A stretch of 64,000 nucleotides of DNA from Photobacterium swingsii (GCF_024346715.1 NZ_AP024852.1:992001-1056000); one strand, 5' to 3'. Positions 46,874 to 58,008 are shown, numbered from the stretch's first letter. The notes: generated from the letters alone by a model not told the origin. Numbers and translations are program-made.

Positions 46874-46902
46874 AAAAAGACGCCGATAGGGCGTCTTTTT
46901 TT
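46874..46902 (+). terminator. Terminator after pgm
   Basis: AAAAAGACGCC, loop GATAG, GGCGTCTTTTTTT; usable in both directions. Confidence 0.9.
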
Positions 46903-46922
46903 GTATCTAGGGTTGGGGTTAG

Positions 46923-47750
46923 TTATTGTTTGAACTCGATATCACGATTATGCAGCGGCCAATGATCTGGCACGATGAACCATATGGTATTCATTTGATC
47001 GACAACTTGTGTGGGTGTTGTTAGCGCAGTGAGATCGAGTGGGACGGATAAGTCATTGAACGCGGGCGGAGATATCCACTGGGGCTTCTTAAGTGGCCTA
47101 AATTGCTTTCCCTGGTCTAACAGCGTATTGGCTTGATGCTTAAAGCACCATAGTCCTGTTGTCGCATCAGGGTGAATGGCGATAGTCGAGCCTGTTTCTT
47201 TTCCTTGATAATGATGAAATAAGCGCCCTTGCATGATGAGTCGCTTTTGCGTGACTGCGCCATATTGATCAGTCAATGCCCCCAGATAGGCTGGATGATC
47301 GGTTAAATTGAGTTGATGCTCGACCATGCGTGCTGTTTTTTTATCGAGATTATCGTTCGCATTTGGTCCTAGCCATTGCCCTTGATACGCCAGATAAAAT
47401 TTAATGGCCACTTCCCAATGTTCTAGTTCGTTGGTTTGTGTATTGTTAACCAGAAAATCAATGGCCCCTAGTGTTCGTTGGTGCCAATTTAGTTGTATTT
47501 CATCTGCGACAAGTACGTAGTTTGGGTGAGCTTCAATCAGTTGAAGCCAAAGCCATTGATAGTAAAACCCTAAGCGTCGATTCCCTTCGTAAGTATTGAT
47601 ACAGGGGAGTCGCGCCTTGTGTTTGAACTGTGTCAGCCAAGCATCATCAATTTGGAATGGCTGTTGATCAGTTAATGGTGGAAGGGTTAATAGCGCATTG
47701 AAGTCGCTTGCGATTTGTTGGATGTCGTCATAACAAAGTTGTGTTTTCAT
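46923..47750 (-). CDS. DUF1853 family protein
   Basis: A 275-residue cytoplasmic protein with the DUF1853 pattern: EGNRRLGFYYQWLWLQLIE, LNWHQRTLGAIDFLVNN, HWEVAIKFYLAYQGQWLGPNAND and a Lys-rich KKTARMVEHQLNL. The conserved Glu/Asp/Lys set resembles a PD-(D/E)xK nuclease core (GAIDFL ... EVAIKFYL); that is an inference from spacing. Function unknown. Convergent with pgm. Confidence 0.82.
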   Translation of the reverse strand: MKTQLCYDDIQQIASDFNALLTLPPLTDQQPFQIDDAWLTQFKHKARLPCINTYEGNRRLGFYYQWLWLQLIEAHPNYVLVADEIQLNWHQRTLGAIDFLVNNTQTNELEHWEVAIKFYLAYQGQWLGPNANDNLDKKTARMVEHQLNLTDHPAYLGALTDQYGAVTQKRLIMQGRLFHHYQGKETGSTIAIHPDATTGLWCFKHQANTLLDQGKQFRPLKKPQWISPPAFNDLSVPLDLTALTTPTQVVDQMNTIWFIVPDHWPLHNRDIEFKQ

Positions 47751-47830
47751 TCAATACATTACCTAAATAGCTTTTCACCATTGTAAGCGGGTGATCTGGA
47801 TGATGACAATGGCTACACTATAGGTATTCG

Positions 47831-47961
47831 TACCAATCTGGCTCAGTCACTGATTGTTTCTACTGGTAAAGACCACTGCTAACTAGATTGTAGATAGAGC
47901 AGTGGTTAGCTGTTCTGTATGCTTTTTCCTACGCAAACCAGAATACTACCCAGATTGATAT
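47831..47961. repeat. MITE-like intergenic repeat, copy 3
   Basis: Left end TACCAATCTGG and right end CCCAGATTGATA are inverted copies of each other and of the ends of the element at 6522. Inside, GATTGTAGATAGA and CTTTTTCCTACGCAA are shared with that copy; a CCACTGCTAAC / GTTAGC..TGG-type hairpin is also visible. Confidence 0.58.
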
Positions 47962-47990
47962 AACTCGTTTGTCGTCAAATGGAAGACTGA

Positions 47991-48749
47991 ATGAATAATT
48001 TACAACTAGAATCGGTATTAAATAAACTACTTAGCCCCCACTTAATCAAAGATTACTGCCCAAATGGCTTACAGGTTGAAGGTAAGGCTGAAGTTAAAAA
48101 AATTGTGACTGGCGTAACGGCTTGTCAGGCATTAATCGATCGTGCGATTGAAGAAAATGCTGATGCTTTAGTGGTGCATCATGGTTTTTTCTGGAAAGGT
48201 GAAGCTTCTGAAATTCGAGGCATGAAATATCGCCGAATCAAAGCTTTGATGGATAACGGTATTAATTTGTACGCTTATCATTTGCCGTTAGATGTCCATT
48301 CAGAGCTTGGTAACAATGCGCAACTTGCTCAATTGTTGGGTGTTGATGTGCTTGGCGGTTTGGAAGAGGGTAATCCGAAATCAGTGGCAATTTATGGTCA
48401 ACTAGAAGAACCATTAACAGGTGATGAGTTGGCGGCACGTATAGCGATGACCTTACACCGTGAGCCTCTCCATATCGGTGATAACGCACCGACTAAAATT
48501 AAAACACTTGGCTGGTGTACTGGTGGTGGCCAAGACTTTATTGAATTAGCAGCACAGAAAGGGCTGGATGCGTTTATCTCAGGTGAAGTATCCGAACGTA
48601 CAACGCACATTGCACGTGAATTAGGCATTCATTACTTCGGTGCTGGTCATCATGCGACAGAGCGCTATGGGGTGAAAGCACTCGGTGAGTGGTTGGCGAA
48701 AGAGCATCAATTTGATGTGACTTTCATTGATATTGATAACCCTGTTTAG
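47991..48749 (+). CDS. ybgI: Nif3-like dinuclear metal-centre protein YbgI
   Basis: A 252-residue Nif3/YbgI/NIF3-like protein: CPNGLQVEG, VVHHGFFWKGE (metal histidines), YAYHLPLDVHSELGNN, and the C-terminal FGAGHHATERYGVKAL. It forms a hexameric ring with a dinuclear metal site in each subunit; proposed as GTP cyclohydrolase-like or hydrolase, role unsettled. Lies between DUF1853 and gltA; in E. coli ybgI is also near gltA/sdh. Confidence 0.93.
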   Translation: MNNLQLESVLNKLLSPHLIKDYCPNGLQVEGKAEVKKIVTGVTACQALIDRAIEENADALVVHHGFFWKGEASEIRGMKYRRIKALMDNGINLYAYHLPLDVHSELGNNAQLAQLLGVDVLGGLEEGNPKSVAIYGQLEEPLTGDELAARIAMTLHREPLHIGDNAPTKIKTLGWCTGGGQDFIELAAQKGLDAFISGEVSERTTHIARELGIHYFGAGHHATERYGVKALGEWLAKEHQFDVTFIDIDNPV

Positions 48750-48798
48750 TCGCCTTGATGGCACTTATAAATTAAATATTTAGTTTGATTGTTTAAAG

Positions 48799-48826
48799 GA
48801 AAGGGTTGCCAGTGGCAACCCTTTTC
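48799..48826. terminator. Bidirectional terminator between ybgI and gltA
   Basis: AAAGGGTTGCC, loop AGT, GGCAACCCTTTT. Confidence 0.85.
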
Positions 48827-48852
48827 GTTTCTAGATTTTGTTACTTAAGTGA

Positions 48853-50142
48853 TTATTCACGCTCGTGAATTGGTTGGAATTCACGTTGAGTGTAACCGGT
48901 ATAAAGTTGACGAGGACGACCGATACGGTTTGTAGGATCAGCGTGCATTTCACTCCAGTGTGCAATCCAGCCGACAGTACGCGACATCGCGAAAATAACG
49001 GTAAACATAGAGACTGGAATACCGATCGCTTTCAGGATAATACCTGAGTAGAAATCGACGTTCGGGTATAGTTTCTTATCAATAAAGTATGGGTCTGAAA
49101 GTGCAATGCGTTCAAGTTCCATCGCGACATCGAGAAGCGGATCTTGGATGTTAAGCTCTTCCAGTACTTCATGACATGCTTCACGCATGACTGTTGCACG
49201 TGGGTCATAGTTTTTGTAAACACGGTGACCGAAGCCCATTAGGCGGAACGGGTCATCTTTATCTTTAGCGCGATCAATGTATTCAGGGATTTGATCAACA
49301 CTGCCAATTTCTTCGAGCATCTTCAGGCAGGCTTCGTTAGCACCACCATGTGCAGGCCCCCAAAGTGATGCAATACCCGCAGCAATACAAGCAAATGGGT
49401 TAGCACCAGAAGAACCCGCAAGACGTACGGTTGAGGTGGATGCATTTTGTTCGTGATCGGCATGCAGTGTGAAAATCTTATCCATAGCACGTGCAACAAC
49501 AGGGCTTACTTCGTACTCTTCACAAGGGGTCGCGAACATCATGTGCAGGAAGTTTTCTGCATAATCAAGATCATTACGAGGGAAGATGAACGGTTGGCCA
49601 ATGGAATATTTGTAACACATCGATGCTAATGTTGGCATTTTAGACAATAGACGGAAGGCCGTGATCTCACGGTGCTCGTCGTTATTAATGTCTAATGAAT
49701 CATGATAGAAGGCGGCAAGAGCCCCAACCACACCACACATAACTGCCATCGGGTGTGCATCACGACGGAATCCATGGAAAAAGCTCGCAATTTGCTCGTG
49801 TACCATAGTGTGACGAGTCACAGTCGTACGGAAGTTTTCATACTCTTCGCGCGTTGGTACTTCGCCATATAATAGGACGTAACAAACTTCAAGGTAATCA
49901 GCATTGTTGGCGAGTTGATCAATAGGGTAGCCGCGGTGCAGAAGAATACCTTTATCACCATCAATGTAGGTGATTTGTGATTCACACGAAGCAGTGGCTA
50001 GAAAACCAGGGTCAAATGTGAAGTAACCGTTAGCGCCCAGTTTACGCACATCAATTACCTCTGGCCCCTGAGTGCCCCCGATAATCGGCAATTCGATAGG
50101 AGCCTTCCCTTCAATATGAAGAGTAGCGTTCTTATCTGCCAT
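48853..50142 (-). CDS. gltA: Citrate synthase, type II
   Basis: A 429-residue hexameric (NADH-sensitive type) citrate synthase. Catalytic His regions [20 protein letters not shown] (split here) and [10 protein letters not shown], and the catalytic Asp in VDFYSGI. It condenses oxaloacetate and acetyl-CoA. AAAGGAG precedes the ATG. Divergent from sdhCDAB across 411 bases, the same arrangement as in E. coli. Confidence 0.97.
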   Translation of the reverse strand: MADKNATLHIEGKAPIELPIIGGTQGPEVIDVRKLGANGYFTFDPGFLATASCESQITYIDGDKGILLHRGYPIDQLANNADYLEVCYVLLYGEVPTREEYENFRTTVTRHTMVHEQIASFFHGFRRDAHPMAVMCGVVGALAAFYHDSLDINNDEHREITAFRLLSKMPTLASMCYKYSIGQPFIFPRNDLDYAENFLHMMFATPCEEYEVSPVVARAMDKIFTLHADHEQNASTSTVRLAGSSGANPFACIAAGIASLWGPAHGGANEACLKMLEEIGSVDQIPEYIDRAKDKDDPFRLMGFGHRVYKNYDPRATVMREACHEVLEELNIQDPLLDVAMELERIALSDPYFIDKKLYPNVDFYSGIILKAIGIPVSMFTVIFAMSRTVGWIAHWSEMHADPTNRIGRPRQLYTGYTQREFQPIHERE

Positions 50143-50553
50143 AACAATCTCCTTTGTTTTTTATAATCCTAATCCAAGGCGGATGCTTATTTGTTGTACC
50201 GCCCGAAGCTCGGATTGTCAATTTTTGTGCTTTGATGTGTGCGCTTGTTAATAACTTTCGATAAAAAAGTACTAATTCACGAAACCGTGTTAGATGTCAT
50301 GTTAAGAGGTTTGTAATTGGTTGTTACGAGGCATATAATCGCGGCAGGTCTCTAGCACAGCTATGCTGGTAACAAATGTTTTAGTCATCAATGTTATTAG
50401 TAACTTAAAGCTATAAATGTTCTAAATGTATAGTAGAACAACATAATAACCGTAAGTTACTAAAATGTTGCATTTGTTTGAGAGGCTAAGTGGAAAAATG
50501 AACTGGAGAGTTCATTCATAAAAATAATGCGCTCCAAAGGAGCTGAGTGGGCA
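50143..50553. promoter_or_regulatory. gltA-sdhC divergent control region
   Basis: 411 bases without a gene. TGTTA...TGTTAA (50288 and 50300) and TTGTTAATAAC (about 50245) resemble ArcA-type GTTA repeats, expected for TCA genes but weak as evidence. The sdhC side holds a nested inverted-repeat structure described separately. No clear CRP site seen. Confidence 0.4.
50398..50462 (+). repeat. Nested inverted repeats in the sdhC leader
   Basis: Outer arms TAGTAACTTA (50398-50407) and TAAGTTACTA (50453-50462) are a perfect 10-bp inverted repeat; inside, TGTTCT (50418-50423) and AGAACA (50435-50440) form a second. In RNA this would be a long, interrupted stem-loop 92 bases before the sdhC start. 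Confidence 0.5.
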
Positions 50554-50940
50554 ATGACCGTGAAAGTAAAAAAGCCAAGACCTGTCAACCTCGACCTACA
50601 GACGATTCGCTTTCCTCTGACTGCGATTGCGTCAATCGTACACCGTGTATCCGGCGTGATTACGTTTGTTTCTATTTCTATCCTATTGTGGCTGCTCAAC
50701 ATGTCACTCTCTTCCCCTGAAGGCTTTGCAAGCGCTGCCGACATCGTCGATAGCTTCTTTGTGAAATTTGTATTGTGGGGAATTCTAACAGCATTGTTTT
50801 ATCACATCGTTGTTGGTATCCGTCATTTACTGATGGATATGGGATATTTTGAAGAAATGGAAACTGGGATTGCAAGCGCGAAAGTCAGCTTCGCAATTAC
50901 AGCGGTACTTTCTGTTTTTGCAGGAGGTTTAGTATGGTAG
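50554..50940 (+). CDS. sdhC: Succinate dehydrogenase cytochrome b556 subunit
   Basis: A 128-residue protein with three membrane segments and the SdhC motif [23 protein letters not shown] (split), SGVITF and [13 protein letters not shown] with a haem-ligand His. The ATG at 50554 suits AAAGGAG at 50535, though 12 bases is long; an upstream ATG at 50527 has no ribosome site. Overlaps sdhD by seven bases. Confidence 0.93.
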   Translation: MTVKVKKPRPVNLDLQTIRFPLTAIASIVHRVSGVITFVSISILLWLLNMSLSSPEGFASAADIVDSFFVKFVLWGILTALFYHIVVGIRHLLMDMGYFEEMETGIASAKVSFAITAVLSVFAGGLVW

Positions 50941-51281
50941 GTAATGTTTCAACTGTCGGCCGTAATGGCATACACGACTTTATTCTAATTCGTGCAACTG
51001 CACTGATCCTTACACTTTACACCTTCTATATGGTCGGATTCTTCGCATTTGGTCCGGAACTAACGTTTGAAACGTGGTCAGCTTTCTTTGGCCAGCTAAA
51101 TACCCGTGTTTTCACGTTGTTAGCGTTACTTTCGATCTTAGTTCATGCGTGGATTGGCCTGTGGCAAGTACTCACTGATTACATAAAACCAGCGGCTTTA
51201 CGTGCTGGGCTCCAATTTGGGGTAGTTGCTGTTCTTCTTGTTTACCTGTTTTCAGGTTTCTTAATTGTGTGGGGTGCGTAA
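50934..51281 (+). CDS. sdhD: Succinate dehydrogenase membrane anchor subunit
   Basis: A 115-residue three-helix anchor: [45 protein letters not shown] (split; His haem ligand and quinone-site Tyr/Asp). With SdhC it binds haem b and ubiquinone. Start overlaps the sdhC end and its stop abuts the sdhA start codon, so translation is coupled. Confidence 0.93.
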   Translation: MVGNVSTVGRNGIHDFILIRATALILTLYTFYMVGFFAFGPELTFETWSAFFGQLNTRVFTLLALLSILVHAWIGLWQVLTDYIKPAALRAGLQFGVVAVLLVYLFSGFLIVWGA

Positions 51282-53048
51282 GTGAGCATTGCAGTTCGAG
51301 AATTTGATGCTGTTGTTATTGGTGCTGGTGGTGCAGGTATGCGCGCTGCACTTCAAATTTCTGAGCAAGGCTTAAAATGTGCCCTGCTATCTAAAGTATT
51401 TCCTACCCGCTCTCATACAGTGTCAGCACAAGGTGGTATTACCGTTGCGCTTGGTAACTCTCACCCAGATAACTGGCAGTGGCATATGTACGATACCGTA
51501 AAAGGTTCGGACTACATTGGTGATCAAAACGCCATAGAATACATGTGCCAAAATGGCCCAAAATCAGTTATTGAACTAGAAAAAATGGGTTTACCATTTT
51601 CTCGCTTTGATAACGGCACTATTTATCAACGTCCTTTTGGCGGCCAATCAAAAGAGTTTGGTGGTGAACAAGCGGCACGTACCGCAGCCGCGGCTGACCG
51701 TACAGGCCATGCCTTGCTTCATACGCTTTACCAACAAAATATCAAACACAAAACAACCATCTTCTCAGAGTGGTATGCACTCGATTTAGTGAAAAACCAA
51801 GATGGTGCCATCTTAGGTTGTACAGCACTTTGCATGGAAACGGGTGAGATTTGTTACTTCAAATCAAAAGCCACCATTCTTGCAACAGGTGGCGCAGGCC
51901 GCATTTATGCATCAACAACGAATGCACACATTAATACGGGTGATGGCGTGGGTATGGCACTGCGTGCTGGCGTACCTATGCAAGATATTGAAATGTGGCA
52001 ATTCCATCCAACAGGCATTGCAGGTGCTGGGGTGCTGGTGACTGAAGGTTGTCGTGGTGAAGGTGGTTATCTTCTGAATAAAGACGGCGAGCGCTTTATG
52101 GAGCGTTACGCGCCAAACGCAAAAGATCTTGCGGGTCGCGATGTTGTAGCACGTTCGATGATGGTTGAAATTCGAGAAGGCCGTGGCTGTGATGGCCCAT
52201 GGGGACCACACATTAAGCTGAAACTGGATCACTTAGGTAAAGATGTTCTGGAATCTCGCTTGCCAGGTATTTGTGAATTATCACGTACCTTTGCACATAT
52301 TGATCCGGTGAAAGAGCCAATCCCAGTTATACCAACTTGTCACTACATGATGGGCGGTGTACCGACCCAAGTGTCAGGCCAAGCATTGAAACAAACAGCA
52401 TCAGGCCAAGACGAAGAAGTTCAAGGTTTGTTCGCTTGTGGTGAAATTGCTTCGGTATCTGTGCATGGTGCGAACCGCCTTGGTGGTAATTCCTTGCTCG
52501 ATTTAGTGGTCTTTGGCCGTGCGACGGGTTTGCACCTTGGCGAAACCTTAGCGGCACAATCGGAAGCTCGTCCTGCAACTGACTCTGATATTGAAGCGTC
52601 ACTGACACGTGTTAATCGCTGGAATACTACCCAAAAAGGTGAAGACCCAGTTGAAATCCGCAAAGATCTGCAAACTTGCATGCAGAACAACTTCTCGGTG
52701 TTCCGTGAAGGTGATGCAATGGCGAAAGGTCTGAGTGAGTTAAAAGTGATTCGTGAGCGATTGAAAGAAGCGCGCTTAGATGACACCTCATCTGAATTTA
52801 ATACCCAGCGTATCGAGTGTTTAGAGCTTGATAACTTGATGGAAACAGCATACGCAACGGCTGTTGCAGCGAACTATCGTACAGAAAGCCGTGGTGCGCA
52901 TGCGCGTTTCGACTTCCCTGAGCGTGATGATGCAAATTGGTTATGCCACTCTATTTACAACCCTGAGACAGAAGAAATGTCGAAGCGTGATGTCAATATG
53001 GCGCCGATTCATCGTGAAGCTTTTCCGCCTAAAGCACGTACATACTAG
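51282..53048 (+). CDS. sdhA: Succinate dehydrogenase flavoprotein subunit
   Basis: A 588-residue flavoprotein. FAD-binding [11 protein letters not shown] at the N-terminus, covalent-FAD His in [10 protein letters not shown], active-site HPTGIAG and TEGCRGEGG, and [15 protein letters not shown] near residue 400. It oxidises succinate to fumarate. GTG start immediately after the sdhD stop. Confidence 0.97.
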   Translation: MSIAVREFDAVVIGAGGAGMRAALQISEQGLKCALLSKVFPTRSHTVSAQGGITVALGNSHPDNWQWHMYDTVKGSDYIGDQNAIEYMCQNGPKSVIELEKMGLPFSRFDNGTIYQRPFGGQSKEFGGEQAARTAAAADRTGHALLHTLYQQNIKHKTTIFSEWYALDLVKNQDGAILGCTALCMETGEICYFKSKATILATGGAGRIYASTTNAHINTGDGVGMALRAGVPMQDIEMWQFHPTGIAGAGVLVTEGCRGEGGYLLNKDGERFMERYAPNAKDLAGRDVVARSMMVEIREGRGCDGPWGPHIKLKLDHLGKDVLESRLPGICELSRTFAHIDPVKEPIPVIPTCHYMMGGVPTQVSGQALKQTASGQDEEVQGLFACGEIASVSVHGANRLGGNSLLDLVVFGRATGLHLGETLAAQSEARPATDSDIEASLTRVNRWNTTQKGEDPVEIRKDLQTCMQNNFSVFREGDAMAKGLSELKVIRERLKEARLDDTSSEFNTQRIECLELDNLMETAYATAVAANYRTESRGAHARFDFPERDDANWLCHSIYNPETEEMSKRDVNMAPIHREAFPPKARTY

Positions 53049-53062
53049 GGGAGGGATAAATT

Positions 53063-53776
53063 ATGAAACTGAATTTTTCAATTTACCGTTATAACCCTGA
53101 TGTCGACAATGCTCCGCACATGAAAGGCTACGCCCTTGAAGTGCCTGAAGGTTCAGACATGATGGTGTTGGATGCGTTAATCCTGCTGAAAGAGCAAGAC
53201 TCAACGTTATCGTTCCGTCGTTCATGCCGTGAAGGTGTGTGTGGTTCAGACGGTATCAACATGAATGGCAAGAACGGTTTGGCTTGTATTACGCCACTTT
53301 CAGCACTAACGGGTGAAAGCACGATTGTGATACGTCCTCTACCTGGTTTGCCAGTGATTCGTGATCTAATCATTGATATGGAGCAGTTCTACGCGAACTA
53401 TGCCAAGGTGAAGCCATTTCTCATTGATGATGGTGCACTACCACCGGCACGTGAGAACCTTCAATCACCGGAAGATCGTGCCCATCTTGATGGTTTGTAC
53501 GATTGCATCATGTGTGCGTGTTGCTCGACATCGTGCCCATCGTTCTGGTGGAACCCTGACAAGTTTATTGGCCCCGCAGGCCTACTTGCTGCCTACCGTT
53601 GGCTAATTGATAGTCGAGACACTGCAACAGATGAACGATTATCTGATCTCGACGACGCTTTTAGTGTTTTTCGTTGCCATGGCATCATGAACTGTGTAAA
53701 TGTTTGTCCTAAGGGATTAAATCCTACGAAGGCAATCGGACATATCAAAACAATGCTGCTTAAACGCGCAGTATAA
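53063..53776 (+). CDS. sdhB: Succinate dehydrogenase iron-sulfur subunit
   Basis: A 237-residue protein with three clusters: [2Fe-2S] CREGVCGSDG..GLAC, [4Fe-4S] CIMCACCSTSC, and [3Fe-4S] CHGIMNCVNVCPKG. It relays electrons from SdhA to quinone. GGGAGGG precedes the start, 14 bases after sdhA. A hairpin-like GCTGG...CCAGC followed by TTTTAT lies at 53795-53828 before sucA and may partly terminate transcription. Confidence 0.97.
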   Translation: MKLNFSIYRYNPDVDNAPHMKGYALEVPEGSDMMVLDALILLKEQDSTLSFRRSCREGVCGSDGINMNGKNGLACITPLSALTGESTIVIRPLPGLPVIRDLIIDMEQFYANYAKVKPFLIDDGALPPARENLQSPEDRAHLDGLYDCIMCACCSTSCPSFWWNPDKFIGPAGLLAAYRWLIDSRDTATDERLSDLDDAFSVFRCHGIMNCVNVCPKGLNPTKAIGHIKTMLLKRAV

Positions 53777-53881
53777 AATTCATATTATCGATATGCTGGT
53801 GACCAACAGATTGGAAGCCAGCTTTTATAAGCTCGGCTCAGACCAGAGCAATTGGCGATAACTAGTGGTTAAGGGAAAACA

Positions 53882-56692
53882 ATGCAGAATGGCGTTATGA
53901 AGACATGGCTTGAGTCTTCACACCTGGCTGGCGCCAATGCGACTTATGTAGAGGATCTCTACGAGTTGTATCTTAGCGACCCAGACTTAGTTGATGACGT
54001 ATGGCGAGACGTATTTGACGGCTTACCTGTAGCGGAAGAGACGGTTGTTGAACAACCTCATTCGCGTGTACGTGATTACTTCCGACGTTTAGCTAAAGAA
54101 ACAACCTTTTTAAGCGCAAGCGTCAGTGATCCAGATGTGGATGCCAAGCAGGTTAAAGTTCTACAGCTTATCAATGCGTACCGTTTCCGTGGACATCAAC
54201 ACGCAAACCTTGATCCGCTTGGTATATGGCAACGGGAAAAAGTCGAAGACTTAGACCCAGCTTTCCATACATTAACAGCGGAAGACTTCGATCAAAGCTT
54301 CAACGTGGGTTCGTTTGCTATCGGCAAAGAAACCATGAAATTGTCTGAAATTTATGATGCATTGAAAAAAACCTACTGTGGTTCAATCGGTGCTGAATAC
54401 ATGCACATGACAAACACAGATGAAAAACGTTGGATTCAGCAACGTTTAGAGTCGGTGGTTGGCCAAGGTACTTTCAGTCAAGAAGAAAAAATTACCTTCC
54501 TAGAAGAACTCACTGCAGCAGAAGGCTTAGAGCGTTACTTAGGGGCAAAATTCCCAGGTGCAAAACGTTTCTCGCTTGAAGGCGGTGATGCCATGATCCC
54601 TATGATGAAAGAATTGATTCGTCATGCGGGGGCACAAGGTGTTCGCGAAGTGGTTGTGGGCATGGCTCACCGTGGCCGCTTGAACATGTTGGTAAACGTA
54701 CTAGGTAAAAAACCACAAGACTTATTCGATGAATTCGCAGGTAAGCACGGCGAATCATGGGGTACGGGTGATGTGAAATATCACCAAGGCTTCTCAGCCG
54801 ATTTCGCAACACCAGGTGGCGATGTGCATTTAGCACTGGCATTTAACCCATCTCACCTAGAAATCGTAAACCCAGTGGTTGTGGGGTCAGTTCGAGCACG
54901 TCAAGATCGTCTGGATGATCAAGATGGCTCTAAAGTTTTACCTATTACTATTCACGGTGACTCCGCGGTTGCGGGTCAGGGGGTTGTTGCTGAAACATTC
55001 AATATGTCTCAGTCACGTGGCTTCCGAGTGGGTGGTACTGTTCGTATTGTTGTGAATAACCAAATTGGTTTTACCACATCAAACCCGAACGACACGCGTT
55101 CTACACAATACTGTACTGATATTGCGAAGATGGTACAGGCACCAATTTTCCACGTAAATGCGGATGACCCTGAAGCTGTCGCATTTGTTACACGTTTAGC
55201 GTTTGACTACCGTAATGAGTTCAAGCGTGATGTTGTGATTGATTTAGTGTGCTATCGCCGCCACGGCCATAACGAAGCGGATGAGCCCAATGCGACACAG
55301 CCGCTGATGTACCAAAAAATCAAGAAACACCCAACACCGCGTAAAATTTATGCTGATGCACTAACCGATGTGTCAACCATAGAGCTAGAAACGGCCACTG
55401 CACTGATTAATGAATACCGTGATGCGTTAGACCGCGGTGAATGTGTGGTGAAAGAATGGCGTCCGATGAAGCTGCATTCAGTTGATTGGGAACCCTACTT
55501 AGGCCATGACTGGACGGTTGATTGGCCGAATAAAACAGAGATGGATCGCTTAACTGAGTTAGGTAACCGTGTTTGTCAGTTCCCAGAGAGCCATAAGTTA
55601 CAGAGCCGTGTTCAAAAGCTTTATAACGACCGTATTGCCATGGTTGCTGGTGAGAAAGCCGTCGATTGGGGCATGGCAGAGACATTGGCTTACGCTACCT
55701 TGGTTGATGAAGGTAGCCGTATTCGTATTACAGGTCAGGATTCTGGTCGTGGTACTTTCTTCCACCGTCATGCTGTACTGCATAACCAAGAAGACGCGAG
55801 CACTTATATCCCGCTATCAAATATCCATGATAAGCAAGGCACTTTCCAAGTGTTTGACTCAGTCTTATCTGAAGAAGCGGTATTGGCGTTTGAGTACGGT
55901 TATGCCACTGCAGAGCCAAGCGGTTTAACGGTTTGGGAAGCGCAGTTTGGTGACTTCGCAAACGGTGCGCAAGTGGTTATCGACCAATTTATTAGCTCGG
56001 GTGAGCAAAAATGGGGCCGTATGTGCGGTTTAACCATGTTGCTACCTCATGGCTACGAAGGGCAAGGTCCTGAGCACTCATCGGCACGTTTAGAGCGTTA
56101 TCTTCAGCTTTGTGCTGAACAAAACATGCAAGTGATTGTTCCATCTACGCCAGCACAGGTTTACCACATGCTGCGTCGTCAGGTGTTACGTCCTATGCGT
56201 CGTCCGCTGATTGTAATGTCTCCTAAATCATTACTTCGCCACCCTCTTTGTACTTCAACGATGGATGAACTGGCGAATGGTACATTCCAACCAGCTATCG
56301 CTGAAATCGATGATTTAGATCCGAAGCAAGTGAAACGCGTAGTGTTCTGTTCAGGAAAAGTGTACTTCGACCTGCTTGATCAGCGTCGTAAGAATGAACA
56401 GACGGATGTGGCGATTGTTCGTATTGAGCAGCTTTACCCATTCCCTAAAGAAGATGTTGAAGCAGCCTTGGCTGATTACCAACATGTCACAGATTTTGTA
56501 TGGTGTCAGGAAGAGCCACAAAACCAAGGCGCATGGTATTCAAGCCAGCATAACTTCCGTTCAGCATTGCCAAAAGGTGCTGATTTGAATTATGCAGGAC
56601 GTCAAGCATCTGCTTCACCGGCTGTTGGTTACATGTCGGTTCACTTGAAACAACAAAAAGCGTTAATTGAAGACGCACTGACTATTGCTTAA
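53882..56692 (+). CDS. sucA: 2-oxoglutarate dehydrogenase E1 component
   Basis: A 936-residue ThDP-dependent decarboxylase. The N-terminal MKTWLESSHLAGANATYVEDLYE (split) segment binds E2; ThDP site in GDSAVAGQGVVAETFN and the pyrimidine part in HRHAVLHNQED; HRRGHNEADEP-like substrate loop is present as YRRHGHNEADEP. It makes succinyl-CoA together with SucB and Lpd. First suc gene, 105 bases after sdhB. Confidence 0.97.
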   Translation: MQNGVMKTWLESSHLAGANATYVEDLYELYLSDPDLVDDVWRDVFDGLPVAEETVVEQPHSRVRDYFRRLAKETTFLSASVSDPDVDAKQVKVLQLINAYRFRGHQHANLDPLGIWQREKVEDLDPAFHTLTAEDFDQSFNVGSFAIGKETMKLSEIYDALKKTYCGSIGAEYMHMTNTDEKRWIQQRLESVVGQGTFSQEEKITFLEELTAAEGLERYLGAKFPGAKRFSLEGGDAMIPMMKELIRHAGAQGVREVVVGMAHRGRLNMLVNVLGKKPQDLFDEFAGKHGESWGTGDVKYHQGFSADFATPGGDVHLALAFNPSHLEIVNPVVVGSVRARQDRLDDQDGSKVLPITIHGDSAVAGQGVVAETFNMSQSRGFRVGGTVRIVVNNQIGFTTSNPNDTRSTQYCTDIAKMVQAPIFHVNADDPEAVAFVTRLAFDYRNEFKRDVVIDLVCYRRHGHNEADEPNATQPLMYQKIKKHPTPRKIYADALTDVSTIELETATALINEYRDALDRGECVVKEWRPMKLHSVDWEPYLGHDWTVDWPNKTEMDRLTELGNRVCQFPESHKLQSRVQKLYNDRIAMVAGEKAVDWGMAETLAYATLVDEGSRIRITGQDSGRGTFFHRHAVLHNQEDASTYIPLSNIHDKQGTFQVFDSVLSEEAVLAFEYGYATAEPSGLTVWEAQFGDFANGAQVVIDQFISSGEQKWGRMCGLTMLLPHGYEGQGPEHSSARLERYLQLCAEQNMQVIVPSTPAQVYHMLRRQVLRPMRRPLIVMSPKSLLRHPLCTSTMDELANGTFQPAIAEIDDLDPKQVKRVVFCSGKVYFDLLDQRRKNEQTDVAIVRIEQLYPFPKEDVEAALADYQHVTDFVWCQEEPQNQGAWYSSQHNFRSALPKGADLNYAGRQASASPAVGYMSVHLKQQKALIEDALTIA

Positions 56693-56744
56693 TTGAGCCC
56701 TAGTGACCTCGATTAGGCACTGGAACAAAAAGGAAAAAACCGAT

Positions 56745-57956
56745 ATGACAATCGAAATCTTGGTTCCCGATTTACCTGAATCTGTTGCGGATGCGACAGT
56801 TGCAACATGGCATAAACAACCTGGTGATGCGGTCGCGCGTGACGAAGTGTTAGTTGATATCGAAACCGATAAAGTTGTGCTTGAAGTACCCGCTCCAGAA
56901 GATGGCATCTTAGAAGCTATCTTTGAAGGAGAGGGGACGACAGTACTGACTAAGCAACTCATTGGTAAATTAAAAGCCGGTGCTGTTGCTGGTGAGCCGA
57001 CCAAAGATGTACCTGCTGAAGCGGAATCATCGCCGAACAAACGTAATACTGCGTCTCTTTCAGATGAAAGCAACGAAGCCTTAAGCCCGACAGTGCGCCG
57101 TCTACTGGGTGAGCACAGTATCAAAGCTTCTGATGTGAAAGGTACAGGTGTTGGTGGTCGTATTACTCGTGAAGACGTTGAAGCATACGTTAAGCAAGGC
57201 AAAGCGGCACCAGTCGCCCCTGCTGTAGAAGCGAAAGTAGAAGCACCACTGGCGCATCGTAGCGAGAAGCGTGTCCCTATGACACGTTTGCGTAAGCGTG
57301 TTGCTGAGCGTCTACTTGAGGCGAAAAACAGTACAGCCATGCTAACAACGTTTAACGAAGTAAACATGAAGCCAATCATGGATCTTCGTAAGCAATACAA
57401 AGATATCTTTGAAGAGCGTCATGGTATCCGTCTTGGTTTCATGTCTTTCTACGTGAAAGCTGTGGTAGAAGCACTGAAACGTTACCCTGAAGTGAATGCA
57501 TCTCTAGATGGCGAAGATATTGTTTATCATAACTATTTTGATGTAAGCATTGCCGTATCGACTCCGCGTGGTTTGGTAACACCAGTACTTCGCGATTGTG
57601 ACAAGCTAAGCCTTGCTGAAATCGAAAAAGGTATCCGTGAATTAGCACTGAAAGGTCGTGACGGTAAGCTAACGGTTGATGATCTAACCGGTGGTAACTT
57701 CACGATCACTAACGGTGGCGTGTTCGGTTCACTTATGTCGACCCCAATTATTAACCCACCACAATCAGCGATTCTTGGTATGCACAAAATCCAAGACCGC
57801 CCAATGGCTGTGGATGGCAAAGTTGAAATTTTACCTATGATGTACCTTGCACTGTCTTACGATCACCGCTTAGTTGATGGTCGCGAATCAGTGGGTTACT
57901 TGGTAACAATTAAGGATTTATTAGAAGACCCAACACGTCTACTACTAGACGTGTAA
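56745..57956 (+). CDS. sucB: 2-oxoglutarate dehydrogenase E2 (dihydrolipoyl succinyltransferase)
   Basis: A 403-residue E2 with one lipoyl domain (lipoyl-lysine in [11 protein letters not shown], about residue 44), an E1/E3-binding domain ([20 protein letters not shown]) and the catalytic domain ending in [10 protein letters not shown] with the active-site His. The start at 56745 gives [13 protein letters not shown] and has AAAGGA upstream. Followed after 159 bases by sucC. Confidence 0.96.
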   Translation: MTIEILVPDLPESVADATVATWHKQPGDAVARDEVLVDIETDKVVLEVPAPEDGILEAIFEGEGTTVLTKQLIGKLKAGAVAGEPTKDVPAEAESSPNKRNTASLSDESNEALSPTVRRLLGEHSIKASDVKGTGVGGRITREDVEAYVKQGKAAPVAPAVEAKVEAPLAHRSEKRVPMTRLRKRVAERLLEAKNSTAMLTTFNEVNMKPIMDLRKQYKDIFEERHGIRLGFMSFYVKAVVEALKRYPEVNASLDGEDIVYHNYFDVSIAVSTPRGLVTPVLRDCDKLSLAEIEKGIRELALKGRDGKLTVDDLTGGNFTITNGGVFGSLMSTPIINPPQSAILGMHKIQDRPMAVDGKVEILPMMYLALSYDHRLVDGRESVGYLVTIKDLLEDPTRLLLDV

Positions 57957-57978
57957 TACCTGTCCGATAAATAGTGCG

Positions 57979-58008
57979 GGCCGGACATGCTCACGTTCGG
58001 CCTAGTTT
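57979..58008 (+). terminator. Weak hairpin between sucB and sucC
   Basis: GGCCGGAC (57979-57986) and GTTCGGCC (57995-58002) pair except for one G-T, followed by TAGTTTT. Might set the relative levels of sucAB and sucCD. Confidence 0.45.
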
